Below are positions 9,845 through 19,402 of a DNA stretch of 64,000 nucleotides, piece by piece; positions within the stretch are counted from its first letter, which is position 1; every line of letters starts with the position of its first letter. Where the stretch lies: assembly GCF_036194065.1 (NCBI RefSeq), contig NZ_CP108095.1:5580001-5644000 (forward strand), given 5' to 3'. Under the pieces are notes generated by a model. It was not told where the DNA came from. It was given only the letters and a program-made list of their open reading frames with translations, and searched no databases. Both the position numbers and the translations under genes were made by a program. Origin of the DNA: Streptomyces sp. NBC_00239 (GTDB lineage: Bacteria; Actinomycetota; Actinomycetes; Streptomycetales; Streptomycetaceae).

Positions 9845-11104
9845 TCAGTACCCTTGCGTGCCGGAAATTCCGCCGCGACACCCGGCATCGTCCTCGGCGC
9901 ACACCACGGAACCGTAGGTGCCGGTTCCGATACGTGCCAGATTGTCCACCGACACCGTGCCTGGCTCGAAGTAACCGGTATGGCCCTTCGCGCCTGCCGA
10001 AGAGATCCGGCGCGCCCCGAACTCCGGCGCCACCGGGTCCGCGCCGTGGCCCAGCCCGCCGACCTCCAGGTACGGCACGTCCGCGATCCAGTCGCCGCCG
10101 TCCCGCATCGCCCACACCCGGGCGGACGTGTCCAGGTCGTCGACGCCGCCGGCCCGCATGCCGGGGCTACCGGCGACACTCAGATCGGTGACCCGCGCAG
10201 GCAGGCCGCGCGCAGCGACCCCGCACACCACCGAGCCGTAGCTGTGGCAGAACAGGGCCACCGACGAGCGTCCGGGCAGGGCGCCGACCAGCGCCTTGAG
10301 CCGCCGCGCGCCGTCGACGGCGAGCCGCCCGGTCGCGGCGTCCATGCCGAGCCCGGTCGGGGCGGTGTAGTCGGCCCACGCGATGACCGCCGTACGGACC
10401 TCCGGCGCGGCCGCGTGCTCGGCCCCGTACAGCGCCTCGGCCATGCCGACGGGCGCGGTGTAGCGGCGGGCGGTGCGCTCGAAGGTGAGCAGGTTGGTGT
10501 CGACGCCGGGGACGATCACCGAGACCCGGCGGGCCTGGTCGAGGTCGCCGAAGACCTCGGCGGCCCGGCCGCCGCCGGTGGGGTCGAAGGCGAGGAGCTG
10601 CCGGTCGCCGCCGAGCAGCGACTCGAAGCGGTGGGCCCGGCGGCCGGCCTGCTCGCGGTCGCCCGGCGCCAGCCGGAAGTCCCCGGCGTCGGCCCGCGCG
10701 GTGCGCAGGGCCTGCTGCACGGCCCGCCGGTTGGCCCGGTAGCGGACCGCGACCGGAACACCGTTGAGATTGCCGACCGCCAGCGGGTGCCGCTCGGTGA
10801 GCCGGGACCGCTGGCCCGGGTCGAGCCGCGCGAAGAACCGGGCGATCACCGGCGCGGGCGCGTCGGAGGACGGCAGCGGACGGCCGTCGATCCGGCCGCG
10901 GTTCCACAACGTGAGGGCCGCGGCCAGGGGCGCGCCGCCGTCATCGGAGCGGTGCAGCGCCGTCCAGCCGGTGGTGGCGAGCAGGACGAAGACCACCGCG
11001 AGCGCGAGCAGGGCGCGCCGCACGGAGGGGGCGGTGGAGTGGGGCGGCGCGAGATGCCCGGGAGCGGCGGGCCCCGCGGCAAGCGCCAAGCCGGAGGAGT
11101 TCAC
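9845..11104 (-). CDS. DUF1023 alpha/beta hydrolase, membrane-anchored
   Basis: A 419-residue protein with one N-terminal membrane segment (RRALLALAVVFVLLATTGW, residues 30-48) and an extracytoplasmic alpha/beta-hydrolase domain. The nucleophile elbow is CHSYGS (serine near residue 270), with a catalytic His plausible in GHTGYFEPG near the C-terminus; these match the DUF1023 group of secreted actinobacterial hydrolases. The substrate is unknown. The GTG start at 11104 has no good ribosome site. It is read in the same direction as the DUF4429 gene, with a 65-nt gap. Confidence 0.83.
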   Translation of the reverse strand: MNSSGLALAAGPAAPGHLAPPHSTAPSVRRALLALAVVFVLLATTGWTALHRSDDGGAPLAAALTLWNRGRIDGRPLPSSDAPAPVIARFFARLDPGQRSRLTERHPLAVGNLNGVPVAVRYRANRRAVQQALRTARADAGDFRLAPGDREQAGRRAHRFESLLGGDRQLLAFDPTGGGRAAEVFGDLDQARRVSVIVPGVDTNLLTFERTARRYTAPVGMAEALYGAEHAAAPEVRTAVIAWADYTAPTGLGMDAATGRLAVDGARRLKALVGALPGRSSVALFCHSYGSVVCGVAARGLPARVTDLSVAGSPGMRAGGVDDLDTSARVWAMRDGGDWIADVPYLEVGGLGHGADPVAPEFGARRISSAGAKGHTGYFEPGTVSVDNLARIGTGTYGSVVCAEDDAGCRGGISGTQGY

Positions 11105-11211
11105 TGTCCATCAGCCTAGGAGACCCGGCGCGCGATCGGAGCACCGGGTGAGGAGGGTCACCGGCGCTGCACGGTTCTCCACCGAAATCGGACCGGCCGC
11201 CCCGGCGAGGG

Positions 11212-11892
11212 TCACGCTCCGTGCGCGGCGGGTGCCCGCCAGTCGGCGGCGAGCGCCGGAGCGAGGTGGTCGAGGTGGTCCTCGGTCAGCCGCCGGATCG
11301 CGGCCACGCTGACGTCCTCGCCCCGGCCCCAGAGCCGGCCCGTCACCCGCATCACGGCGGAGAAGGCGGCGACGGCCACCCGCGGCCGGGGGTCCGCGTC
11401 CACGTCGAGGCCCTCGCGGGCGGCGACGATCCGGGCGATCTCCTCGTCGAGTTCGGTGGAGCGGCGCAGGTGGACGGCGAGCAGCGCCGGCGTCGACTCG
11501 ATGACCTGGTACGTCCGCAGGTAGAGGTCCACCGGGACCACGTCCGCGAGGGCTTCCTCGATGCCGTCCCAGGCGCCGAGCACGGCGGCGCGCAGGGCCG
11601 CGAACGGGTTCTCCGCGGCCGGCCGGGCCCGCAGCGCCGCCATGAAGTGGGACTCGACCAGGTCCTGGACCGCGAAGGCGGCCTCCTCCTTGTTGGCGAA
11701 GTAGCGGAAGAAGGTGCGCTGCGAGACGTCGACGGCCTCGGTGATCTCGTCGACGGTCGTCTCCTCGTACCCCTTCGTGGTGAACAGCACGAGGGAGGCG
11801 CGCAGCAGGGCGTCGCGGGTCCGCTGCTTCTTGCGTTCGCGGAGGCCGGCCGGCGCCGCCGGGGCCCCGGTCCGCTCTTGCGTCATCACCAC
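11212..11892 (-). CDS. TetR-family transcriptional regulator
   Basis: About 226 residues, with a standard TetR helix-turn-helix at residues 20-65 (TRDALLRASLVLFTTKGYEE, then VDVSQRTFFRYFANKEE) and a variable all-helical ligand domain. I chose the GTG at 11892 because AGAGGA lies 5 nt upstream; ATG at 11886 is the alternative. The open frame extends to 11973 without support. No neighbouring structural gene obviously depends on it; the divergent partner is the secreted I36 protein. Confidence 0.9.
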   Translation of the reverse strand: MVMTQERTGAPAAPAGLRERKKQRTRDALLRASLVLFTTKGYEETTVDEITEAVDVSQRTFFRYFANKEEAAFAVQDLVESHFMAALRARPAAENPFAALRAAVLGAWDGIEEALADVVPVDLYLRTYQVIESTPALLAVHLRRSTELDEEIARIVAAREGLDVDADPRPRVAVAAFSAVMRVTGRLWGRGEDVSVAAIRRLTEDHLDHLAPALAADWRAPAAHGA

Positions 11893-12254
11893 TGCCGTCC
11901 TCTGTTTCCCTGTCCGGGGCCCGTGCCCGCCGCTCGCCGCCCCCGCCCGTCGCCCGCCCCGTGGGCGGCTCACCTTACCGGCGGGCGGGACGGCGGCTTC
12001 CGTTCCGGCGACGGGCGGGGCCGGACCATCACGCGCGAGGGCGCCGGAAGGTTCCCCGACGTCAACTCCAGTACCCGCCGCCGCCCCGCCGGAGCTGTCC
12101 GATGCGGTTGTCGCCTATCAGGGTGGAACTGCCGGCAAGCCCTTCCGCCCGGCCATCCGCGCAGGTCAGCGTGGGGGCCAACGGCGAACGCACCGGCTCT
12201 CGGTCCACCGGACCACCCGTGCGGGCAATACGCCGTGTGAGGAGTTGACTTCGG
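11893..12254. other. Divergent intergenic region, no gene seen
   Basis: 360 nt between the TetR gene and the I36-type gene. Short frames here have no support from codon pattern or homology. It must carry the promoters for both genes. GAGGAG at 12240 is the ribosome site of the I36 gene. Confidence 0.5.
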
Positions 12255-12671
12255 ATGCGCACGATTTCCACGGCATTCGCCGCCGCGGTGCTGACCGCCA
12301 CCGCCCTGCTGCCGAGCGGCTCGCCCGCCGCCCAGGCCGCCCCGGCGCACCGGCCCGCGCCCCAGGCCCGGGCCGCCGCACCGCCCGGGCTCGGGCCCTG
12401 CGCCACCGGGCAGCTGTGCCTGTGGGTCAAACCCGGTTTCACGGGTGGGCGGACGGTCCACGAACTCAGCGGGCTCGACGTGGACAGCTGCGTCCCGCTG
12501 CCCGCCGGCCGCACGGTGCAGGCCCTGGCCAACCGCACCGGCCGGCCGGTGACCACGTACCAGTCGGCCGAGTGCGCCGAGACCGGCGAGTTCCAGACCT
12601 ACCCGGGGGACGGGGTCTGGCTGCCCCAGTCCCCGTACCAGGTGCGGGCCTTCAAGGTCTGGGAGACCTAG
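12255..12671 (+). CDS. Secreted peptidase inhibitor family I36 protein
   Basis: A 138-residue exported protein with a clear signal peptide (ISTAFAAAVLTATALLPSG... ending near AQA). The mature part has the I36/crystallin-like pattern seen in the Streptomyces metalloproteinase inhibitor family: CATGQLCLWVKPGFTGG, then four further conserved positions (SCVPLPAGRTVQAL, YQSAECAETGEF). Four cysteines could form two disulphides. The inhibited protease, if any, cannot be inferred. GAGGAG stands 10 nt before the ATG. Confidence 0.82.
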   Translation: MRTISTAFAAAVLTATALLPSGSPAAQAAPAHRPAPQARAAAPPGLGPCATGQLCLWVKPGFTGGRTVHELSGLDVDSCVPLPAGRTVQALANRTGRPVTTYQSAECAETGEFQTYPGDGVWLPQSPYQVRAFKVWET

Positions 12672-12707
12672 CGCCGTGAACCTTGCCTGTCACAGCACCG
12701 GGCCGTC

Positions 12708-13529
12708 CTAGGCGGTCTCCCGGCCCGGGGAGAGCGGCGCGGGGGCGCCGGCGGGGACGGGTGTCTGCGGAGCGGGGACCGGCGGTACGGAGAGCGCGGA
12801 GGGGGCGTTCTCCGACAGCCGGGCCACCTCGGCCCGCAGCGCCCGGACCTCGTCGGTGAGGGTCCGGATCGCGGCGGTCTGGAGCCGTTCCTCCCGGTCG
12901 TCGCGCTCGAAGCGAGAGATGAACCAGGCGGCGATGTTCGCGGTCACCACACCGAGCAGCGCGATCCCGGAGAGCATCAGGCCGACCGCGAGCACCCGGC
13001 CGAGCCCGGTGGTCGGCGCGTGGTCCCCGTACCCGACCGTGGTCATCGTCGTGAACGACCACCAGACGGCGTCCCCGAGGTTCTTGATGTTGCCGCCGGG
13101 GGCGTCCCGCTCGACGCTCAGCACCGCGAGCGAGCCGAACATCAGCAGCCCGACCACCGCGCCCGCCACGTACGTCGTCAGCTTGATCTGCGGGGCCATC
13201 CGGGCCCGCCGGCCCACCAGCATCAGGGTCGAGACCAACCGCAGCAGCCGCAGCGGCTGGAGCATCGGCAGCAGCACCGCGGCCAGGTCCAGCCAGTGCG
13301 TGCGGACGAACCGGCGGCGGTCCTCCGCCAGGCCCATCCGCACCAGGTAGTCCAGCGCGAAGGCCGCCCACACGAGCCACTCCACCAGCATGCAGCCCTC
13401 GTGCACGGCGGGACGTGCGTCGGGGGCGATGATCGGCACGGCGTACGCGACGGCGAACGCGATCGCGCACGCCAGCAGCGGGACCTGGGTGTGCCGCTCC
13501 CAGCGGAGCTGTGCGGGCTGTTCCTTCAT
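12708..13529 (-). CDS. Voltage-gated-type potassium channel
   Basis: A 273-residue membrane protein with the potassium selectivity filter TMTTVGYGD (around residue 165) followed by an inner helix. Upstream are four or more hydrophobic segments, including an Arg-rich S4-like stretch (LRLLRLVSTLMLVGRRARM), so this is a six-helix Kv-like subunit rather than a two-helix one. The C-terminus has a coiled coil (TDEVRALRAEVARL) and a Pro-rich tail. It is isolated from other transport genes. Confidence 0.9.
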   Translation of the reverse strand: MKEQPAQLRWERHTQVPLLACAIAFAVAYAVPIIAPDARPAVHEGCMLVEWLVWAAFALDYLVRMGLAEDRRRFVRTHWLDLAAVLLPMLQPLRLLRLVSTLMLVGRRARMAPQIKLTTYVAGAVVGLLMFGSLAVLSVERDAPGGNIKNLGDAVWWSFTTMTTVGYGDHAPTTGLGRVLAVGLMLSGIALLGVVTANIAAWFISRFERDDREERLQTAAIRTLTDEVRALRAEVARLSENAPSALSVPPVPAPQTPVPAGAPAPLSPGRETA

Positions 13530-13559
13530 GCGGGCATCGTAGGGAACCCGTAAGGACGA

Positions 13560-13588
13560 GCGGGCCCCCGGCCGTGCCGGGGACCCGC
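13560..13588 (-). terminator. Hairpin downstream of aceE
   Basis: GCGGGCCCCCGGC and GCCGGGGACCCGC pair around a 3-nt loop with one mismatch. It sits about 100 nt past the aceE stop and ahead of the K+ channel gene, so it probably ends the aceE transcript. There is no U tract, as is usual in this genus. Confidence 0.6.
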
Positions 13589-13685
13589 TGCGACCTGCTG
13601 TTCCGCGGTGGCGCGCCGTTCCGCGGTGATGCGTCTCTCGTGACGCGCCTGCCGGTCGTGCGTCGTTCGGTCAGGCGTCCGTCGG

Positions 13686-16418
13686 TTACGCGTCGCCGCC
13701 CGCGGCGCCCGGGTCGGCCGCGGTGACGTCCAGCAGCTGGTACCGGTCGACCGCCTGCTTCAGCACCGAGCGGTCGATCCTGCCCGCCTTCGCGAGCTCG
13801 GTGAGGACCGCCAGCACCACCGACTGGGCGTCGATGTGGAAGAACCGGCGGGCCGCGCCGCGGGTGTCCGCGAAGCCGAAGCCGTCCGCACCCAGCGAGG
13901 TGTACGCGCCCGGCACCCAGCGGGAGATCTGGTCCGGTACGGCCCGCATCCAGTCCGAGACCGCCACGAACGGCCCCTCGGCGCCCGAGAGCTTGCGCGT
14001 CACGTAGGGCACGCGCTCCTCTTCCTCCGGGTGCAGCAGGTTGTGCTCCTCCGCCTCGATGGCGTCGCGGCGCAGCTCGTTCCAGGAGGTCGCCGACCAG
14101 ACGTCCGCCTTGACGTCCCACTCCTCGGCGAGGATCCGCTGGGCCTCCAGCGCCCACGGCACCGCCACGCCCGAGGCCATGAGCTGCGCCGGGATGGTGC
14201 CGGACCGGCCGGCGGAGACGCGGTGGATGCCGTTCAGGATGCCGTCCACGTCGACGTCCGCCGGCTCGGCCGGGTGCTGGATCGGCTCGTTGTAGACGGT
14301 CAGGTAGTAGAAGACGTCCTCGGCGTCCGGGCCGTACATGCGGCGCAGGCCGTCCTTGACGATGTGCGCGATCTCGTAGCCGTACGCCGGGTCGTAGGCC
14401 ACGCAGCCCGGGTTGGTCGACGCCAGGAGCTGCGAGTGGCCGTCCGCGTGCTGGAGGCCCTCACCGGTCAGAGTCGTCCGTCCGGCGGTCGCACCCAGCA
14501 CGAATCCGCGCGCGAGCTGGTCGGCCATCTGCCAGAACTGGTCGCCGGTCCGCTGGAAACCGAACATCGAGTAGAAGACGTAGACCGGGATCAGCGGCTC
14601 GCCGTGCGTCGCGTACGCCGAGCCCGCGGCGATCAGCGAGGCGGTGCAGCCCGCCTCCGAGATGCCGTCGTGCAGCATCTGGCCGGTCGGCGACTCCTTG
14701 TACGCGAGCAGCAGGTCGCGGTCGACCGCCTCGTACTGCTGGCCCAGCGGGTTGTAGATCTTGGCGCTCGGGAAGAACGCGTCCATGCCGAAGGTGCGGT
14801 ACTCGTCCGGCGCGATCAGCACGAAGCGCTTGCCGATCTCCTTGTCCCGCATCAGGTCCTTCAGGATGCGGACGAAGGCCATGGTGGTGGCGATCGACTG
14901 CTGGCCCGAGCCCTTCTTCGCCGTGGCGTACGTCTTGTCGTCCGGCAGCTGGAGCGGCTTCGCGCGCACCACGCGGGTCGGCACGTAGCCGCCCAGCGCG
15001 CTGCGGCGGTCGTGCATGTACTCGATTTCCGGCGACTTCGGGCCCGGGTGGTAGTACGGCGGGGCGCCGTTCTCCAGCTGGGCGTCCGTGATCGGGATGT
15101 GCAGGCGGTCGCGGAACCGCTTGAGGTCGTCGACCGTCAGCTTCTTCATCTGGTGGGTCGCGTTGCGGCCCTCGAAGTTCGGGCCCAGCGTCCAGCCCTT
15201 GACCGTCTGGGCCAGGATCACCGTCGGCTGGCCCTTGTGGGCCTTGGCCGCCGCGTACGCCGCGTAGATCTTCTTGTGGTCGTGGCCGCCGCGGCCCAGG
15301 TGCAGCAGCTGCTGGTCGGACATGTTCTCGACCATCGAGCGCAGCCGCTGGTCGCCGCCGAAGAAGTGCTCGCGGATGTACGCGCCGGTCTCGGTGGCGT
15401 ACGTCTGGAACTGCCCGTCCGGCGTCGAGTTCATCTTGTTGACGAGGATGCCGTCGCGGTCCTGCGCCAGCAGCGGGTCCCAGGAGCGGTCCCAGATCAG
15501 CTTGATGACGTTCCAGCCGGCCCCGCGGAACTGCGACTCCAGCTCCTGGATGATCTTGCCGTTGCCGCGCACCGGGCCGTCGAGCCTCTGGAGGTTGCAG
15601 TTGACGACGAAGGTCAGGTTGTCCAGGCCCTCGCGGGCGGCGATCGACAGCTGGCCGAGCGACTCCGGCTCGTCCATCTCGCCGTCGCCCAGATACGCCC
15701 AAACGTGGGACTTGGAAGTGTCCGCGATCCCGCGCGCCTCCATGTACCGGTTCATCCGGGCCTGGTAGATCGCGCCCAGCGGGCCCAGGCCCATCGAGAC
15801 GGTCGGGAACTCCCAGAAGTCCGGCATCAGCCGCGGGTGCGGGTAGCTGGAGAGGCCGTACGGGGCCTTCGACTTCTCCTGGCGGAACGCGTCGAGCTGC
15901 TGCTCGGAGAGCCGGTCCAGGAGGTAGGCGCGCGCGTAGATGCCCGGGGAGGCGTGGCCCTGGAAGAAGATCTGGTCGCCGCCGTCGCCCTCGTCCTTGC
16001 CCCGGAAGAAGTGGTTGAAGCCCACGTCGTAGAGGGAGGCGGAGGAGGCGAACGTGGCGATGTGGCCGCCCACGCCGATGCCCGGCCGCTGGGCGCGCGA
16101 GACCATGACGGCCGCGTTCCAGCGGGTGGCGTTGAGGACCTTGCGCTCGATCTCCTCGTTGCCGGGGAAGAACGGCTCGTCCTTGGTGGCGATCGTGTTG
16201 ACGTAGTCCGAGCTGCGCATCTCGGGCACGGCCACGCGCTTCTCGCGGGCCCGCTCGATCAGCCGCAGCATCAGGTAGCGGGCACGCTCGCGGCCCCGCT
16301 CGTCGACGGCGGCGTCCAGGGAGTCGAGCCACTCCCGGGTCTCCTCCGGATCGAAGTCCGGGACCTGGCTCGGCAGGCCGCCAATGATGATCGGATTACG
16401 ATCGGATGCGGAAGCCAC
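13686..16418 (-). CDS. aceE: Pyruvate dehydrogenase E1 component, homodimeric type
   Basis: A 910-residue thiamine-diphosphate enzyme that decarboxylates pyruvate and passes the acetyl group to the lipoyl E2. The thiamine-binding motif [10 protein letters not shown]...[15 protein letters not shown] is near residue 250, and [13 protein letters not shown] and the middle domain ([18 protein letters not shown]) are typical of AceE. Length and architecture match the single-chain gammaproteobacterial/actinobacterial E1, not the alpha/beta type. GTG start at 16418 with AGGA 6 nt upstream. The E2 and E3 genes are not in this window. It is divergent from the DUF3052 gene across a 470-nt gap. Confidence 0.97.
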   Translation of the reverse strand: MASASDRNPIIIGGLPSQVPDFDPEETREWLDSLDAAVDERGRERARYLMLRLIERAREKRVAVPEMRSSDYVNTIATKDEPFFPGNEEIERKVLNATRWNAAVMVSRAQRPGIGVGGHIATFASSASLYDVGFNHFFRGKDEGDGGDQIFFQGHASPGIYARAYLLDRLSEQQLDAFRQEKSKAPYGLSSYPHPRLMPDFWEFPTVSMGLGPLGAIYQARMNRYMEARGIADTSKSHVWAYLGDGEMDEPESLGQLSIAAREGLDNLTFVVNCNLQRLDGPVRGNGKIIQELESQFRGAGWNVIKLIWDRSWDPLLAQDRDGILVNKMNSTPDGQFQTYATETGAYIREHFFGGDQRLRSMVENMSDQQLLHLGRGGHDHKKIYAAYAAAKAHKGQPTVILAQTVKGWTLGPNFEGRNATHQMKKLTVDDLKRFRDRLHIPITDAQLENGAPPYYHPGPKSPEIEYMHDRRSALGGYVPTRVVRAKPLQLPDDKTYATAKKGSGQQSIATTMAFVRILKDLMRDKEIGKRFVLIAPDEYRTFGMDAFFPSAKIYNPLGQQYEAVDRDLLLAYKESPTGQMLHDGISEAGCTASLIAAGSAYATHGEPLIPVYVFYSMFGFQRTGDQFWQMADQLARGFVLGATAGRTTLTGEGLQHADGHSQLLASTNPGCVAYDPAYGYEIAHIVKDGLRRMYGPDAEDVFYYLTVYNEPIQHPAEPADVDVDGILNGIHRVSAGRSGTIPAQLMASGVAVPWALEAQRILAEEWDVKADVWSATSWNELRRDAIEAEEHNLLHPEEEERVPYVTRKLSGAEGPFVAVSDWMRAVPDQISRWVPGAYTSLGADGFGFADTRGAARRFFHIDAQSVVLAVLTELAKAGRIDRSVLKQAVDRYQLLDVTAADPGAAGGDA

Positions 16419-16887
16419 GCTGTTCCTTCGCTGTCGGGGGAGGCGTGCCTTGGGTCACACCGCCTCCCATCGTGTACCGCTGCGCCAGAATCGTCATCTT
16501 TACCGCTAGGCAACCCCTCGAACCGCGGGTTCGCGAAATCCGAGGGCCACCACACCGCGGGTCCGGGAGGCGCGAGAAGGGACGGTCCGGACAGATCGCA
16601 ACCTTACGCTCAAGTGGTTTACGAGGTTCGTAAGGCCGTTCGTCCCTCAAAGAGGTAGGAAAGTCCTCAAGCACCCCTCATGGTGCTGGAATGGTGTGGC
16701 ATGAATCACCAGTGGTCACCACGGGAGTGCCTGGAGTTGCGGCGAGACGGCCGCAATCGTCACCGTTTCGACGGTCTCGGCCGTCGGGCCACTTGCGCGA
16801 TCCGCCGCGTCCGTGTGGACTACGCCCAATGCTGCGCGTACGCGCGCGGCCGAAGACATTCACCGATACATGAGCAGGAGGCACCCC
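16419..16887. promoter_or_regulatory. Divergent promoter region between aceE and the DUF3052 gene
   Basis: About 470 nt with no convincing gene. GTGGTCACCAC at 16712-16722 is an 11-bp near-perfect palindrome and a possible operator. The aceE-proximal part (16440-16560) has lower GC than the rest. AGGAGGCACCCC before 16888 is the ribosome site of the DUF3052 gene. I did not identify -10/-35 boxes confidently. Confidence 0.45.
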
Positions 16888-17319
16888 GTGAGCGCGACCG
16901 CGGACCACGCGGAGACCAGTCTGGTTTCCAGGCTGGGTTTCGAGTCCGAACAGGTGGTCCAGGAGATCGGCTACGACGATGACGTCGATCAGGAATTCCG
17001 TGAGGCCATCGAGGATCACATCGGCAGCGACCTCGTCGACGAGGAGTACGACGACGTCGCCGATGCGGTGCTGCTCTGGTTCCGGGACGAAGACGGCGAT
17101 CTGACGGACACGCTGGTCGACTCCATCAACTTGGTGGAGGACGGCGCCCTGATCCTGCTGCTGACCCCCAAGACCGGTCGTCCCGGTTACGTCGAGGCCA
17201 GCGACATCAGCGAGGCCGCCCAGACCGCGGGCCTGTCGCAGACGAAGAGCGTCAGCGTCGGCAAGGAGTGGGCCGCCAGCAAGCTGGTGACCCCCAAGGC
17301 CGCCAAGTCCAAGCGCTAG
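16888..17319 (+). CDS. DUF3052 family protein
   Basis: A 143-residue, strongly acidic cytosolic protein (VSATADHAETSLVSRLGF...). Family members are actinobacterial; the M. tuberculosis homologue is Rv2239c, next to aceE and ahpE. The function is not established; the fold is probably a SAM-independent alpha/beta domain, but that is inference. The GTG at 16888 is chosen because AGGAGG lies 7 nt upstream; the ATG at 16870 and the one at 16813 lack a site. It is followed by a strong terminator, so it is likely monocistronic. Confidence 0.85.
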   Translation: MSATADHAETSLVSRLGFESEQVVQEIGYDDDVDQEFREAIEDHIGSDLVDEEYDDVADAVLLWFRDEDGDLTDTLVDSINLVEDGALILLLTPKTGRPGYVEASDISEAAQTAGLSQTKSVSVGKEWAASKLVTPKAAKSKR

Positions 17320-17342
17320 CCACGCGCCCAGACAAGTGGATC

Positions 17343-17372
17343 AACCCCGTCGGCCCCGGTCGGCGGGGTTTC
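17343..17372 (+). terminator. Terminator after the DUF3052 gene
   Basis: AACCCCGTCGG and CGGCGGGGTT form a stable stem (one G-T pair) with a short GC loop, followed by TTTCTG. It lies about 24 nt beyond the stop codon. Confidence 0.75.
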
Positions 17373-17465
17373 TGCTGTTCCCGCGGCCCCCGCGCGGATA
17401 CGGTCCTGCCGGGGCCTCACTAGGCTGGGGCCTCACCCGAACAGCCCAACGAAGGGATGCGAGAG

Positions 17466-17924
17466 ATGGCGATCGAGGCCGGCAACAAGGCTCCGGACTT
17501 CGAGCTCAAGGACAACCACGGTGCCACCGTGCGGCTGTCCGACTTCCGCGGCGAGAAGAACGTCGTCCTGCTCTTCTACCCGTTCGCCTTCACCGGCGTG
17601 TGCACGGGTGAGCTGTGCGAGCTGCGCGACCAGCTGCCGCGCTTCCAGAACGACGACGTGCAGCTGCTGGCCGTCTCCAACGACTCGGTCCCCACCCTGC
17701 GCGTCTTCGCCGAGCAGGAAGGCCTGGACTACCCGCTGCTCTCCGACTTCTGGCCGCACGGCGAGACCTCCAGGGCGTACGGCGTCTTCGACGAGGACAA
17801 GGGCTGCGCGGTCCGCGGCACCTTCGTCATCGACAAGGACGGCGTCGTCCGCTGGACCGTCGTCAACGGCCTGCCGGACGCGCGCGACCTGAACGAGTAC
17901 ATCAAGGCCCTCGACAGCATCTGA
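17466..17924 (+). CDS. Peroxiredoxin, AhpE/PrxQ-like
   Basis: A 152-residue thiol peroxidase reducing H2O2 and organic hydroperoxides. The peroxidatic cysteine is in FTGVCTGELCELRD (near residue 45), with PFAFTG ahead of it and the conserved Arg/Trp region later (VRGTFVIDKDGVVRW). A second cysteine five residues after the first matches the PrxQ/BCP intra-helix resolving position, unlike the one-Cys AhpE of M. tuberculosis. I prefer ATG 17466 (MAIEAGNKAPDFELKD) to ATG 17457, whose AAGG would be too close. The neighbouring DUF3052 gene and aceE repeat the mycobacterial arrangement. Confidence 0.93.
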   Translation: MAIEAGNKAPDFELKDNHGATVRLSDFRGEKNVVLLFYPFAFTGVCTGELCELRDQLPRFQNDDVQLLAVSNDSVPTLRVFAEQEGLDYPLLSDFWPHGETSRAYGVFDEDKGCAVRGTFVIDKDGVVRWTVVNGLPDARDLNEYIKALDSI

Positions 17925-18043
17925 GCGGCACGGCAGCCTGGGAAATACCGGTACGGACCGGGAACCCGTCACTAGGATCGAACCGTTGATCCGGTAGCAA
18001 CCGCACGACGGGGCCCCCGCCCCACACAACCAATGGAGGACCC

Positions 18044-18619
18044 GTGGGAGTCAGCCTCAGCAAGGGCGGCAACGTCTCGCTGACCAAGGCCGCCCCCAAC
18101 CTGACGGCGGTCATCGTCGGCCTGGGCTGGGACGCTCGCACCACCACCGGGGTTGACTTCGACCTCGACGCCAGTGCTCTGCTGACGAACGACCAGAGCA
18201 AGGTGACGAGCGACGGCAACTTCGTCTTCTTCAACAACCTCAAGAGCCCCGACGGCTCGGTCGAGCACACCGGCGACAACACCACCGGTGAGGGCGAGGG
18301 CGACGACGAGGCGATCAAGGTGAACCTGGCCGGCGTGCCCGCCGACGTTCACAAGATCGTCTTCCCCGTCTCGATCTACGAGGCGGAGAGCCGCCAGCAG
18401 AGCTTCGGCCAGGTGCGCAACGCGTACATCCGCGTGGTGAACCAGGCGGACAACACCGAGCTCGCGCGCTACGACCTCTCCGAGGACGCCTCGACCGAGA
18501 CCGCCATGGTCTTCGGCGAGCTGTACCGCAACGGCGCCGAGTGGAAGTTCCGGGCCATCGGCCAGGGCTACGCCTCGGGCCTGCGGGGCATCGCCCAGGA
18601 CTTCGGCGTCAACGTCTGA
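18044..18619 (+). CDS. terD: TerD-family protein, copy 1
   Basis: A 191-residue calcium-binding stress protein starting [19 protein letters not shown]. TerD motifs are all present: [16 protein letters not shown] (the acidic calcium site), [14 protein letters not shown] with GEGEGDDE, and the C-terminal [21 protein letters not shown] start at 18044 with GAGG 6 nt upstream. Ter proteins form membrane-associated complexes with TerC that are thought to sense metals or stress. It is the first gene of the Ter locus and has a hairpin terminator after it. Confidence 0.96.
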   Translation: MGVSLSKGGNVSLTKAAPNLTAVIVGLGWDARTTTGVDFDLDASALLTNDQSKVTSDGNFVFFNNLKSPDGSVEHTGDNTTGEGEGDDEAIKVNLAGVPADVHKIVFPVSIYEAESRQQSFGQVRNAYIRVVNQADNTELARYDLSEDASTETAMVFGELYRNGAEWKFRAIGQGYASGLRGIAQDFGVNV

Positions 18620-18651
18620 GGCAGCAGCACCACCGCAGTACGTACCTCCGT

Positions 18652-18684
18652 CCGGCGCCGCGCACCCCGTGTGTGCGGCGCCGG
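18652..18684 (+). terminator. Hairpin between the two terD genes
   Basis: CCGGCGCCGC and GCGGCGCCGG are perfectly complementary 10-mers 13 nt apart, shortly after the first terD stop. They may end or attenuate transcription between the paralogues, allowing unequal expression. Confidence 0.6.
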
Positions 18685-18779
18685 ACCGGGTTGTGCCACC
18701 GCGCGGACGGGTTTGCGGCCGCGCGGACCGGCGCAGACCGGGTTTGTCAGCACACCGTCGTCCGGGGAGGACCACGATC

Positions 18780-19355
18780 ATGGGCGTCACACTCGCCAAG
18801 GGGGGAAATGTCTCCCTTTCCAAGGCCGCACCGAATCTCACCCGGGTGCTCATCGGGCTCGGCTGGGACGCGCGCTCCACGACGGGGGCGGACTTCGACC
18901 TCGACGCCAGCGCCCTGCTGTGCCAGAACGGCCGGGTGCTCGGCGACGAGTACTTCGTCTTCTACAACAACCTGACGAGCCCCGAGGGCTCCGTCGAACA
19001 CACGGGCGACAACCTCACCGGTGAGGGCGACGGGGACGACGAGTCGATCCTCATCGACCTCACCCTGGTGCCGGAGCGGGTCGACAAGATCGTCTTCCCG
19101 GTCTCCATCCATGACGCCGACGCCCGCCGCCAGACGTTCGGCCAGGTCACGAACGCGTTCATCCGCGTGGTGAACCAGGCGGACGGCCAGGAACTCGCGC
19201 GCTACGACCTCTCCGAGGACGCCTCCAGCGAGACCGCGATGATCTTCGGCGAGGTCTACCGGTACGGGGGCGAGTGGAAGTTCCGTGCAGTGGGGCAGGG
19301 GTACGCGTCGGGCCTGCGGGGCATCGCTCTAGACTTCGGGGTCAACGTTTCGTAA
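18780..19355 (+). CDS. terD: TerD-family protein, copy 2
   Basis: A 191-residue paralogue of the preceding gene, very similar along the whole length ([56 protein letters not shown]). Both carry the calcium-binding acidic residues. ATG at 18780 with GGGGAGG 8 nt upstream. It is followed after 47 nt by the TerC-like membrane gene, so those two are probably co-transcribed. Confidence 0.96.
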   Translation: MGVTLAKGGNVSLSKAAPNLTRVLIGLGWDARSTTGADFDLDASALLCQNGRVLGDEYFVFYNNLTSPEGSVEHTGDNLTGEGDGDDESILIDLTLVPERVDKIVFPVSIHDADARRQTFGQVTNAFIRVVNQADGQELARYDLSEDASSETAMIFGEVYRYGGEWKFRAVGQGYASGLRGIALDFGVNVS

Positions 19356-19402
19356 AGCCGCGCTCGACGCGGGGGAGACCCGTACTTACCGATGGGGTGC
19401 CA

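Noticed and set aside
13836..16658. 940-residue open frame antisense to aceE
   Set aside because: Antisense of a highly conserved enzyme; no motif of its own.
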